Shown here: positions 17,093 to 26,012 of the stretch, one piece after another
How the letters are laid out: each line of letters begins with the position of its first letter
Numbering within the stretch: position 1 is the first letter of the stretch
NCBI RefSeq assembly: GCF_029504655.1
Contig: NZ_JAQFIL010000001.1
Coordinates: forward strand, 3,353,001 to 3,417,000
Length of the DNA stretch: 64,000 bases
Reading direction: 5' to 3'
Source: Catalinimonas alkaloidigena
Lineage (GTDB): Bacteria; Bacteroidota; Bacteroidia; Cytophagales; Cyclobacteriaceae
The notes under the pieces: model-generated
The model's input: only the letters and a program-made list of their open reading frames with translations
What the model was told of the DNA's origin: nothing
The model's database searches: none
Program-made: the position numbers and the translations under genes

Positions 17093-17929
17093 TTATTGTA
17101 CAAAGTTCGTCAGTGTGCCAATCGGTTGAGATGTAATACGGATTTCATCACCTGAGGCCAGCGTAAAATCATTGGAAGGAATGATGCCCGTTCCCGTCAT
17201 CAGAAATACACCTTGGGGAAAGTCACACTCCCTGAACAGAAACTCAACCAGTTCCGTAAACTTTCTCTTGATCTGATCCAGGGCGGTATTATCTTTAAAA
17301 ACAATTTCACCTTCCCTAAAGATTTCTAGGCTAATTGCTGTTTCATTGGGTATAGGCTCGCTGGGTACATATAAACAGGGGCCCAGAGCAGCACTGCCGG
17401 TATAACTTTTGGCTTGTGGCAAGTAGAGCGGATTCTCCCCTTCAATACTCCTGGAGCTCATATCGTTACCCATGGTATAGCCCTGAATCTGACCACTAGA
17501 AGCACAGAATAATGTCATCTCCGGCTCCGGAACATCCCAACTAGAATCTCTACGGATACGTACATGATCACGGTTTCCTACAATACGATAATGGGGTGCT
17601 TTAAAAAATAGCTCAGGACGTTCGGCATCGTATACCCTATCGTAAAAATCGCCGCCTCCGGCATCTTTTGACTCTTCCATCCTGGCGTCACGGCTGCGAT
17701 AGTAGGTTACGCCTGCTCCCCATAACTCTTGTGTGCCTACCGGAGGCAGCAAAGTTTCATCCAGAATTTTACTGGCATCCTCAATGGGCTTGTAATCTTT
17801 AAGTTCGTCGGTAAGCTGCTGATACAAATGATCACGGTTGATCAGCGCATCAAATGACTTATTTTCATTTTGGTAATATTTACCTTCATGTTCAATAAAT
17901 ATTCCTGATTGGCTGTGATAAATTTTCAT
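17093..17929 (-). CDS. FAH-family 2-keto-3-deoxy-pentonate dehydratase
   Basis: A 278-residue protein of the fumarylacetoacetate hydrolase superfamily. The metal site is seen in VPEPEMTLF (two acidic ligands) and GNDMSSR (Asp ligand), followed by [13 protein letters not shown], typical of the fold. Family members include hydrolases, isomerases and 2-keto-3-deoxy-D-arabinonate or xylonate dehydratase. The last gives alpha-ketoglutarate semialdehyde, exactly the substrate of the dehydrogenase encoded 26 bp downstream, and the aldonate dehydratase gene diverges from this one. The dehydratase role therefore rests on context plus family. Which pentose is used (D-xylose, L-arabinose or D-arabinose) cannot be read here. 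Confidence 0.8.
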   Translation of the reverse strand: MKIYHSQSGIFIEHEGKYYQNENKSFDALINRDHLYQQLTDELKDYKPIEDASKILDETLLPPVGTQELWGAGVTYYRSRDARMEESKDAGGGDFYDRVYDAERPELFFKAPHYRIVGNRDHVRIRRDSSWDVPEPEMTLFCASSGQIQGYTMGNDMSSRSIEGENPLYLPQAKSYTGSAALGPCLYVPSEPIPNETAISLEIFREGEIVFKDNTALDQIKRKFTELVEFLFRECDFPQGVFLMTGTGIIPSNDFTLASGDEIRITSQPIGTLTNFVQ

Positions 17930-18065
17930 GTGTTTAGGTTGCTTAGCGAAAAAAATATAATTGTAATTTAAAAACCTCCGCCCAAATTATCATAATTGTG
18001 ACGAAAAGTTTAGTTTGTACTCCAACAATATTATACAAATAAAAACCTAGAACTATTTTTTAGAC
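17930..18065. promoter_or_regulatory. Divergent promoter region of the pentose pathway genes
   Basis: 136 AT-rich bases separate the minus-strand FAH/KGSADH operon from the plus-strand dehydratase gene, so both promoters and any shared operator lie here. No exact TAnnTTTG element or clear palindrome was found. No dedicated regulator gene is adjacent. Confidence 0.5.
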
Positions 18066-19790
18066 ATGTCTGAAAATAAGAAAAAGCTAAGAAGTCAGGA
18101 ATGGTTTGGCAAAACCGACAAAATGGGATTTATCTACCGCAGCTGGATGCGAAATCAGGGCCTTCCTGATCATGCTTTTGATGGCAGGCCGGTCATCGGT
18201 ATCTGCAACACCTGGTCTGAATATACTCCCTGTAATGCCCACTTCAGAGAAATTGCCGAACATGTAAAGAGAGGTGTATTTGAAGCCGGAGGCTATCCAT
18301 TCGAGTTTCCGGTGATGTCTTTGGGGGAAACACTTCTTAAGCCAACCGCGATGTTATTTCGTAATCTTGCCAGCATGGATGCGGAAGAATCAATCCGGGG
18401 CAACCCGATGGATGGCGTAATCCTCCTGGCGGGATGTGATAAAACTACCCCCTCTATTCTGATGGGAGCTGCCAGCGTGGACCTTCCTTCTATTGTGATC
18501 TCCGGAGGCCCTATGCTTAATGGTAAGTACAAAGGACAGGATATTGGTTCGGGTACATCCGTCTGGCGCTTTACCGACGATGTAAGGGCGGGAAGAATTA
18601 CCCAGGAAGAATATTACTATGCCGAGAGCTGTATGTCGCGCAGCCGGGGCCACTGCATGACGATGGGAACCGCCTCCACCATGGCTTCTATGGTAGAGGC
18701 GCTGGGGATGGGCATGCCCAATAATGCTGCGATCCCCGCCGTGGATGCCCGTCGTAAAGTACTGGCACATATGGCAGGTAGCCGTATTGTAGAAATGGTT
18801 AAGGAAGATGTAAAAATTTCTGATATTCTGACACGCAAAGCTTTTGAGAATGCCATAGTTACCAACGCTGCCATCGGAGGCTCCACCAATGCCATCGTGC
18901 ACTTGCTGGCAATCGCTGGACGGGTGGGTGTAGATCTTAATTTAGATGATTTTGATAAATTGGGCCATGATGTACCTCTCCTGCTCAATCTGATGCCCTC
19001 GGGAAAATACCTGATGGAGGACTTCTATTATGCGGGCGGTTTACCTGCAATTATTAAAGAGTTGGGTGATCTTATTCATAAAGATGCCCTAACGGTAAAT
19101 GGCAAGACCATAGGAGAAAATACCAAAGAAGCGCCCTGCTACGACCGCGAAGTGATCGCTACCCTGGATACGCCCCTTAAAGAGCGTTCCGGAATAGCAG
19201 TACTCAAAGGAAACCTGTCTGAGCACGGGGCAGTGATCAAACCTTCAGCAGCAACACCAAAACTCATGAAACACCGGGGCAAAGCTGTAGTTTTTGAGGA
19301 TATAGAAGATTATCATGCCCGCGTAGATGATCCGGATCTGGAGATTGACGAAAACAGCATTATGGTTCTCAAGGAGGTAGGTCCTCGTGGATATCCCGGT
19401 ATGCCGGAAGTAGGAAATATGGGACTACCTAAAAAACTCCTGGAAAAAGGAATTGATGATTTAGTACGTATTTCAGATGGGCGGATGAGCGGCACTGCCT
19501 TTGGCACTGTGGTGTTACATGTGTCTCCCGAGTCAGCCATAGGAGGAACTTTGGCTTTGGTGCAAAATGGTGACTACATAGAAATAGACGTTGAAGCCAG
19601 AAAGCTTCACCTTGAAGTGTCTGATGAAGAACTAGGTAAAAGAAAAGCCAATTGGAAAGCGGTTAATCTAGGCTATGACCGTGGCTATGCCCAACTCTAC
19701 ATCAACCATGTACAGCAGTCACATCTGGGTGCTGACTTTGATTTCCTGAGAGGTAAATCCGGCTCAGAAGTAAAGCGGGATTCACATTAA
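18066..19790 (+). CDS. IlvD/Edd-family aldonate dehydratase (arabinonate/xylonate type)
   Basis: A 574-residue member of the IlvD/Edd dehydratases. The Fe-S cluster cysteines are in GICNTWSEYTPCNAH, LAGCDKTTPS and SCMSRSRGHCMTMG. The start LRSQEWFGKTDKMGF and GFIYRSWMRNQG are characteristic of the L-arabinonate/D-xylonate dehydratase branch rather than of IlvD (dihydroxyacid) or Edd (6-phosphogluconate) enzymes. It removes water from a pentonate to give 2-keto-3-deoxypentonate. The partner genes for the next two steps are transcribed divergently 136 bp away. A strong hairpin terminator follows 16 bp after the stop. No signal peptide; cytoplasmic. Confidence 0.88.
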   Translation: MSENKKKLRSQEWFGKTDKMGFIYRSWMRNQGLPDHAFDGRPVIGICNTWSEYTPCNAHFREIAEHVKRGVFEAGGYPFEFPVMSLGETLLKPTAMLFRNLASMDAEESIRGNPMDGVILLAGCDKTTPSILMGAASVDLPSIVISGGPMLNGKYKGQDIGSGTSVWRFTDDVRAGRITQEEYYYAESCMSRSRGHCMTMGTASTMASMVEALGMGMPNNAAIPAVDARRKVLAHMAGSRIVEMVKEDVKISDILTRKAFENAIVTNAAIGGSTNAIVHLLAIAGRVGVDLNLDDFDKLGHDVPLLLNLMPSGKYLMEDFYYAGGLPAIIKELGDLIHKDALTVNGKTIGENTKEAPCYDREVIATLDTPLKERSGIAVLKGNLSEHGAVIKPSAATPKLMKHRGKAVVFEDIEDYHARVDDPDLEIDENSIMVLKEVGPRGYPGMPEVGNMGLPKKLLEKGIDDLVRISDGRMSGTAFGTVVLHVSPESAIGGTLALVQNGDYIEIDVEARKLHLEVSDEELGKRKANWKAVNLGYDRGYAQLYINHVQQSHLGADFDFLRGKSGSEVKRDSH

Positions 19791-19806
19791 TCGCTGATTT
19801 AATTCT

Positions 19807-19851
19807 GAAAATCACAGGTTGAATAAATATGATTTGTGATTTTCATTTTTT
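19807..19851 (+). terminator. Intrinsic terminator after the aldonate dehydratase gene
   Basis: A perfect 10-bp stem, GAAAATCACA at 19807-19816 and TGTGATTTTC at 19835-19844, is followed by ATTTTTTAT on the plus strand. It sits between the convergent dehydratase and histidine kinase genes, and the T run favours the plus-strand reading. Confidence 0.8.
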
Positions 19852-19867
19852 ATCTGTTGTTCTACTA

Positions 19868-22800
19868 TCAAGAATTCACCTTGTATTTGGTAAGATTTAC
19901 CAGGTTTGGTAATTGTATACTTATACTTGTCCCCTCTCCTACTTTTGAGGTTAAGTCAATTGAACCCTGCATTTTATCCAGTGCTTCTTTTACAATGTAA
20001 AGTCCAAGACCAGAGCCATTACTACGATTGGTAGCACGATAAAACATGTCGAAAACCAACTTTTGATGCTTGTCGGGAATTCCTATTCCATTGTCCTTGA
20101 TGGTAATGATGGTGTTTTCATCATTAATTGAGGCAGAGATTTGTACGTGGGGTTTTTCTTGGAAAAAACTATACTTAAATGCATTCGCTATTAAATTATT
20201 AAGAACCATTTGCAGGCGCATGCTATCACAAACCAGTTTCCCTTCACCAGAAAGTTTAAATGAACAGTGGGTATTCCTGTAATCATGGCTAAGGCTACTT
20301 ATGATTTCATCAATCAACTGCCGGAGATTAACTTCATCAGGTTCTACCTTTTTACGCGTGTTACGAGAATAATCCAGTATATCATGGATGAATTTATCTT
20401 GCTTAGAAAGGCTCTTTTCCTGCATTTTCATGAATTCCCTGATCTGGTCTTGATCTTCTTCCTGAAGCGCCAGGTCAATCAGTGCCAGGCAGGATGCTAC
20501 CGGAGAACGTAAATCATGGGAAACACGATAGACAAAATTATCCAACTCCTGATTGGCCTTCTGCAGTTCTTGATTAATCTGCTTTATTTTGGCATTGCTT
20601 TCTGACAGTTCCTGATTTGTATCGACATACACTTGATTCTGCTGTGCAATCCGTTCATTTTTCTCTTTAAGCTCCCTTTCTTTCTGTTCAGCGATTTCTT
20701 TTGCCTTGATCAGTTCTTTTTCGTATTCTTTCAGTTTGGTAATATCCGTTTGCGTACCCCAGAACCTGGTTAGCCGATTATTTTTATCAATAATACCTAC
20801 TGTATTATTTGAGAAATGATGAAGATTACCTTCTTTATCCGGCTCTACGGTTTCCTCCTGGGCTACTCTATAACCTGAAAGGATAAACTTTTTTACTGCT
20901 GCAACATTCTCCGGAATGTCATCTCCTCCATGAAAGTCTGCCAGGGACATCCCTAACATATCTTCTTCTTTTAAACCATAAACTTTGAGAAACTCTTCAT
21001 TGCACTCCTCCAGATAGGCATTATGGTAAAGGTGCTTAATTTGTTGGTCAATTGGCATCCGGATATCCATCGGAATTGTAAAGTCAAACCGATATACTCC
21101 TTCACTCACTGAATTAATGAATGTTCTGTACCTGAGTTCAGCTTCTTTTAATGCTTTTTCAGTTTTTATCTTATCGGTAATGTCAGTAAAGGTTACAGCA
21201 AAATAACCATACTTGGGGCAATATGCTTTGGTTGCAAAGTATCGGTCAAATTCAACAGAATAATCTGTGAATTCAATAGGCTTACCTTCCAAAGCTACTT
21301 TTCCAAATTTTTCTATCCAATAGGCTTCAGTGTCTGGCAATAGTTCCTTCACCCTTTTACCCAATACATCTTCTCTTTTTAGGCCTAATACTTTTTCAAA
21401 ATATGGGTTAATTTCCGTGAAAATGTAGTCTCTTGGTTTTCCATTTTTATCAGTAATAATTTTATTAAGGGCAAATGCCTCGTTCATGTTATCAAATAAT
21501 TGCCGAAACTTTTTCTCGCTTTCCTTCAGGGAATGCTCAGCTTCTTTTCTTTGGGTAATATCATTAGAAGTGGAAAGAATGTTAATCATTTCTTGTTTAT
21601 CATTCCTGATCACTCGGGATCTGGTTTGTAACCATATTACTTCTCCTGATTTCTTATAAATCCTATACTCGGCAACAAACTTATCTCTGGATATTTCCGC
21701 TCCCTGATTAATCTCCCGCATAATATCTTCCACTATTTTTCTGTCTTCAGGAAGGATATTTTCAAAGGACCCCATTTTGTAATGCTCTTCTACACTAAAG
21801 CCTGTTAATTCAGCGATATTAGGAGGGATATAAGTGAAAGCGCCTTGCGCGTTCATCAGAATTACAAAATCAGATGTATTTTCAGCCAGAAAACGATATT
21901 TTTCTTCATTCTCCTTAAGGGCGAGCTCAGCTTTTATTCTTTCAGAAATGTCCCTTGATGTAGTCGTAAGGTATTTAGTTTCTCCTGCCTGGTCTGTAAT
22001 AGCATCTGAAGTAGTTTCAAACCATATATACTTGCCATTTTTACGTCTTATCCTATATTCAGTATCACGTGAACCCTTGCCTTCTAAATTTAGTCTGTGA
22101 CTATTTTGTCGTATTCTTTCCTGATCATCAGGATGAAATAGACTATATGGATTGGTACCTACAAGCTCTTCCGGATCATACCCTAACAAATTCTTGACCG
22201 CCGGAGAAACATAGCGATATGTACCATCAGGTTCATGCAGACAAACCATTTCTGAAGAGTACTCAGTCATAAAGCGATAGTGCTCTTCACTTTCTCTCAG
22301 TCGCTTCTCTGTCTCTTTTCTTTTACTGATATCTCTGCCTATGCAGTATATGTACTTTTTCCCACCCTGGATAAATGAAATACCATTGATTTCTAAAGGT
22401 ATGAGCGTTCCGTTCTTGTGTCTATGTACCGTTTCAAATAATTTGGTTTGGTAACCATCATATTTAGACCAGAATTGAATGAAATTTAACTTGTTGTTAT
22501 GTACATCACAATCCGTGATATTCGTATTGATACGTTCTTTTTTACTAAAGCCTAACATCTCACAGGCAGTGTTATTTACTTCAAGAATGGTCCCATCTTC
22601 CTCCAAGAGGTAAATACCATCAATGCTGTGGTCTACCAGTACTTTATATCTTTCTTCGATCCGATTTAGCCTGTGCTGGCTTTTTCTAAGTTCAAATAAC
22701 TTAACTACCTGTTTTGCCAACCCCTTCAGTGCACTGATCTGTTTTTTGCTTATTGTTCTGGGCTGATGATCAATTACACACAATGTCCCTAATGGAAATC

Positions 22801-23167
22801 CTTCAGAACTTATTAGCGTAACTCCTACATAAAAGACAATATGGGGGTCAGCCGTTACTAAAGGATTATCCTTAAACCGTGGGTCTTTTCTGGAATCAGG
22901 TACGACGAATATCTCCTCTTTACTTACAATAGCATGTGCACAAAATGAGTGTTCTTTCGGGCTTTGGCAGATGTCAAGTCCATGATGCGATTTGAACCAT
23001 TGTCTGTTTTGATCAACCAAACTAATCAGAGAGACAGGCATGCCGCATATCTCGGAAGCTATTTGCGTGATAAAATCGTACTCTTCTTCAGCTATGGAAT
23101 CAAGAATGTGATACGAATAAAGGTTTTTTATCCTTGCATTTTCATTTTCAGAGCCTTTCGTTTTCAT
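19868..23167 (-). CDS. GAF and five-PAS sensor histidine kinase
   Basis: A 1099-residue soluble-looking kinase without predicted membrane helices. Order: GAF domain about residues 20-165 (FDITQI-like start, SLVDQNRQWFKSHHG, GTLCVIDHQPR); five PAS domains about 175-290, 295-420, 425-545, 550-670 and 680-815, each ending in a PAC signature such as GRDISKRKE, SRDISERIK or NDITQRKE; a coiled coil about 815-870; a HisKA dimerisation helix with the phospho-acceptor H884 in RVSHDLRSP; and a HATPase with N-box NNLIANAFKYS and G-boxes DNGIGIPD and GSGLGLYI. No receiver domain is fused and no response regulator is adjacent, so it is an orphan. The signal sensed is unknown; stacked PAS domains often read redox, light or small ligands. 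Confidence 0.9.
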   Translation of the reverse strand: MKTKGSENENARIKNLYSYHILDSIAEEEYDFITQIASEICGMPVSLISLVDQNRQWFKSHHGLDICQSPKEHSFCAHAIVSKEEIFVVPDSRKDPRFKDNPLVTADPHIVFYVGVTLISSEGFPLGTLCVIDHQPRTISKKQISALKGLAKQVVKLFELRKSQHRLNRIEERYKVLVDHSIDGIYLLEEDGTILEVNNTACEMLGFSKKERINTNITDCDVHNNKLNFIQFWSKYDGYQTKLFETVHRHKNGTLIPLEINGISFIQGGKKYIYCIGRDISKRKETEKRLRESEEHYRFMTEYSSEMVCLHEPDGTYRYVSPAVKNLLGYDPEELVGTNPYSLFHPDDQERIRQNSHRLNLEGKGSRDTEYRIRRKNGKYIWFETTSDAITDQAGETKYLTTTSRDISERIKAELALKENEEKYRFLAENTSDFVILMNAQGAFTYIPPNIAELTGFSVEEHYKMGSFENILPEDRKIVEDIMREINQGAEISRDKFVAEYRIYKKSGEVIWLQTRSRVIRNDKQEMINILSTSNDITQRKEAEHSLKESEKKFRQLFDNMNEAFALNKIITDKNGKPRDYIFTEINPYFEKVLGLKREDVLGKRVKELLPDTEAYWIEKFGKVALEGKPIEFTDYSVEFDRYFATKAYCPKYGYFAVTFTDITDKIKTEKALKEAELRYRTFINSVSEGVYRFDFTIPMDIRMPIDQQIKHLYHNAYLEECNEEFLKVYGLKEEDMLGMSLADFHGGDDIPENVAAVKKFILSGYRVAQEETVEPDKEGNLHHFSNNTVGIIDKNNRLTRFWGTQTDITKLKEYEKELIKAKEIAEQKERELKEKNERIAQQNQVYVDTNQELSESNAKIKQINQELQKANQELDNFVYRVSHDLRSPVASCLALIDLALQEEDQDQIREFMKMQEKSLSKQDKFIHDILDYSRNTRKKVEPDEVNLRQLIDEIISSLSHDYRNTHCSFKLSGEGKLVCDSMRLQMVLNNLIANAFKYSFFQEKPHVQISASINDENTIITIKDNGIGIPDKHQKLVFDMFYRATNRSNGSGLGLYIVKEALDKMQGSIDLTSKVGEGTSISIQLPNLVNLTKYKVNS

Positions 23168-23815
23168 TATGTATTGGGAGGTTACGTCAGCCTGTTAAGT
23201 AATCCTTTGATCACGGTATAATTGAAAATAATTAAATATATTTAATAATACTGCATAGACTCTCCAGCTAGGCTTATCTTGTATTTAGTATGCTAAATAC
23301 AAACAAAAAAGTCTTCCAGCAAAAACTGAGAGACATGGCTGAATGTTCCCAATCTAATTTATATTTCATGAAACAGGATTGTAAATTAAGTGGATAATCC
23401 TAAATAGTTATAGGGGCAGCTAGCTGCTCTTATCAACCATCAACTTGCTGTTCCTGTTTATATGGTAGCGCTTTCCTATGTTCATGCCCTGCATTTGAGA
23501 TCATGAGATAGCCACAGCTTTAATGTACTACCCGTACCAGTTCATAGATTTTTAAATAGTACCAGTCTCGAGGCCTCTCCCTTCGGCTCACTGGCTGACT
23601 TCCCCCTTAACGTTCCGCATGTATGGCTGGCTTCTTCGTCAAGTTCAGATTCTTTTCAAAAGACCAGATTATGTCCTCTAACTTAAATTCAACATCAAGC
23701 TATTTACCTTATATAAATAAAAATATTCACTTACTATAAATTAGTTAATAATATATTTTAATTAATATCTGTTTATTTTTTAAAATAATTATTAAGTTGG
23801 TAAAAATTCTTATCT
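23168..23815. other. Gene-poor 650-bp interval with a GC-richer core
   Basis: No credible coding frame on either strand. It holds a 16-bp AT palindrome (23231-23246), a 10-bp stem with a 4-base loop (TTGTATTTAG at 23279-23288 and its complement at 23293-23302), and a block at about 23410-23650 whose composition is clearly richer in C and G than the AT-rich DNA on both sides. The block contains the direct repeat GTACCAGT at 23534-23541 and 23559-23566. It looks like the remnant of something, perhaps a decayed mobile element or structured RNA. The last 100 bases are extremely AT-rich and probably hold the promoter of the gene at 23816. Confidence 0.5.
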
Positions 23816-25969
23816 ATGCTAATACAACGGCTTTTCCTGATCCTGCTCTGCTACTTTACTTTACAAACCGCAATGGGCGCGGACACATTACCCCTCATAT
23901 TTTGTGGCAGTCCCGACAATGACCTTTATATGCTACTTGAAAAGGAAGGTGCCAGCATGATTCGCTACAACCATCCTGCCACGGCCATTGCGGCAGCGCC
24001 TTCCGGTTCTGCAGTTTTCCTGATAGCTGATGGCTATCCCGAAACAAAAAACGAGCTTACTCCTGCTCTGCTGCAGACTGCTCGCGAAAAGAAGCTAAAA
24101 ATCTACCTGGAATACCCTGCACAACTGCCTGGCTTCGAACTTCCTCAGCAGCCGGTGGCTACTCAGCTAGAACGGGGCATAGTAAGTAGTGAAGTATTTG
24201 GCTCCTCCCTGCCACCTATGACCATTCTTGGGGTAAATGATTGTCATGTACTTCCGATAAAAGTCAGTGACCCACTGATAGTGCTGGGCAAGGTCGCAGG
24301 GCTGGACAAGGCCGTATATGGAATAGACGACATCCAAACCTATCCGCTGCTCTTTAAACAGGAGGAGATGTGGGTAGCTATGACACAGCTCAGCAATTTT
24401 GTGAAAGGTCGTTTCGCCCCTCATGCAGCCTGGAAGCAGGTTTGGCGTACCATACTCACACAGATGACAGGAAAAAACCTCATTCCTGATGAAGACTGGC
24501 CTTCAGAAGTATCTCCCATGTATGGCAAAGACGAAAAGCTTCCTCAGCAGGCCAAAGAGCACAGCATTGCCAAAGGGGTAGAATGGTTCTTCAATGGCCG
24601 CTTTTTTGTGCATCCCTCCTGGAAAGAAATGTGGCTGCAATACCAGGGAGACGGCACAGCTCCTTTCGGACCGCCGGTCAGCCAAAACTTACCCAATGGA
24701 GATGGTTCGCTGGGATTACTGGAGGGGCATGCCTCCAAAATCTACCATGACGGCTCTCAGCAATACCGCTACTGGATACGAGCTGATGTACAGGGGGAAG
24801 GCGCATATGCGCTGGCCGCAGCAGGCAAACTGCTTAACCATCCTACCTATCATGCCTATGCCCGGGAGCTGATCAATTATATTTTTGAGGGCTCCAACCT
24901 GCGGGCTGAGGCCAGAGATGAGAAAGGAAGTGCTTCTTATGGACTTATTGGCTGGTCGGTCACTCATCCCTGGGTCTTTTATGGAGACGATAATGCCCGT
25001 ACCATCCTCGGTATTATGGGTGCCTCAGCCTATATGGATACGAATGAATGGGATCAGGAATTGGCAGAAGCCATCCTGGCCAATTTCAGGACCACAGGAA
25101 AGCAGGGATTTAGGGGCAGCCGACTGGAAGAAAAGGATCTGCAACAATATGGATGGAAGCATTTCTGGCAAAGAGACATTACGAACCCTGCTCCTCACTT
25201 TGAGTCCTGGATGTGGGCCTGCTACTTATGGTTGTACGACAAAAGTGGCTATGAACCTTTGCTCGCCAAAACAAAGGCCGCCATTGGTGAGATGATGGAG
25301 CGTTATCCTGAAGGCTGGCACTGGACCAACGGCATACAGCAGGAAAGAGCCCGCATGATACTGCCCCTCGCCTGGCTGGTAAGAGTAGAAGACACGCCCC
25401 TGCACCGGCAGTGGCTGGATAGGATTGTTAGTAAGCTACTGGAAAACCAGGTAGCCAGCGGTGCCATAAGGGAGGAATTAGGGGCAGGAAAAGGTAAGTA
25501 TGGCAGAACAGCCTCCAACCAGGAATACGGCCTCCATGAAGCCCCTCTGATTTTTGAAAATGGGGATCCGGTGGCTGATATGCTGTATACCAGTAATTTC
25601 GCTTTTTTCAGCCTGAATGAAGCTGCTCATGCCACCGGTAATCCTGAGTACCGGCAGGCCGTAGCGAAACTTTCTGACTTTCTGACGAGGATACAGGTAA
25701 AGAGCAATACCCACAACGATCTGGATGGCGCCTGGTTCAGGGCCTTTGAGTTTGACCGTTGGGAATACTGGGCTTCCAATGCCGATGCGGGCTGGGGAGC
25801 CTGGGGTACCCTTTCCGGCTGGACACAAAGCTGGATTGTAAGTACCCAGGCGCTGACCGTCAGGGAACAGAGCTTCTGGGAACTGACCCGTGCCTCAGAG
25901 ATTAATGCTCATATGCCCGAAACGCTGGAATTGATGTTTGAAGGCAGCGCTCCACCCAGTTACCGCTAA
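23816..25969 (+). CDS. Secreted protein of unknown function with a C-terminal alpha/alpha-barrel-like region
   Basis: A 717-residue protein with a signal peptide (residues 1-22, cut after a segment like QTAMGA). I do not recognise the family. Residues about 24-200 look like an alpha/beta domain with a Rossmann- or glutamine-amidotransferase-like rhythm (LPLIFCGSP, AVFLIADGYPE, LKIYLEYPAQ). Residues about 310-690 are mostly helical with many aromatic and acidic positions (LRAEARDEKGSASYGLIGW, WGWHWTNG-like segments, WGAWGTLSGWTQSW), as in six-hairpin glycosidases and epimerases. It heads a plus-strand run, 43 bp before an N-acylglucosamine 2-epimerase gene, so a periplasmic glycoside hydrolase or related sugar enzyme is likely, but that is inference. 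Confidence 0.7.
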   Translation: MLIQRLFLILLCYFTLQTAMGADTLPLIFCGSPDNDLYMLLEKEGASMIRYNHPATAIAAAPSGSAVFLIADGYPETKNELTPALLQTAREKKLKIYLEYPAQLPGFELPQQPVATQLERGIVSSEVFGSSLPPMTILGVNDCHVLPIKVSDPLIVLGKVAGLDKAVYGIDDIQTYPLLFKQEEMWVAMTQLSNFVKGRFAPHAAWKQVWRTILTQMTGKNLIPDEDWPSEVSPMYGKDEKLPQQAKEHSIAKGVEWFFNGRFFVHPSWKEMWLQYQGDGTAPFGPPVSQNLPNGDGSLGLLEGHASKIYHDGSQQYRYWIRADVQGEGAYALAAAGKLLNHPTYHAYARELINYIFEGSNLRAEARDEKGSASYGLIGWSVTHPWVFYGDDNARTILGIMGASAYMDTNEWDQELAEAILANFRTTGKQGFRGSRLEEKDLQQYGWKHFWQRDITNPAPHFESWMWACYLWLYDKSGYEPLLAKTKAAIGEMMERYPEGWHWTNGIQQERARMILPLAWLVRVEDTPLHRQWLDRIVSKLLENQVASGAIREELGAGKGKYGRTASNQEYGLHEAPLIFENGDPVADMLYTSNFAFFSLNEAAHATGNPEYRQAVAKLSDFLTRIQVKSNTHNDLDGAWFRAFEFDRWEYWASNADAGWGAWGTLSGWTQSWIVSTQALTVREQSFWELTRASEINAHMPETLELMFEGSAPPSYR

Positions 25970-26012
25970 CATTAGTCGCCCATAACAGGACCAAACAACA
26001 ACCACTTTACTC

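Noticed and set aside
23231..23302. AT palindrome and stem-loop as a regulator binding site
   Set aside because: Both consist almost only of A and T in AT-rich DNA, so chance occurrence is likely; they are only described in the interval entry.
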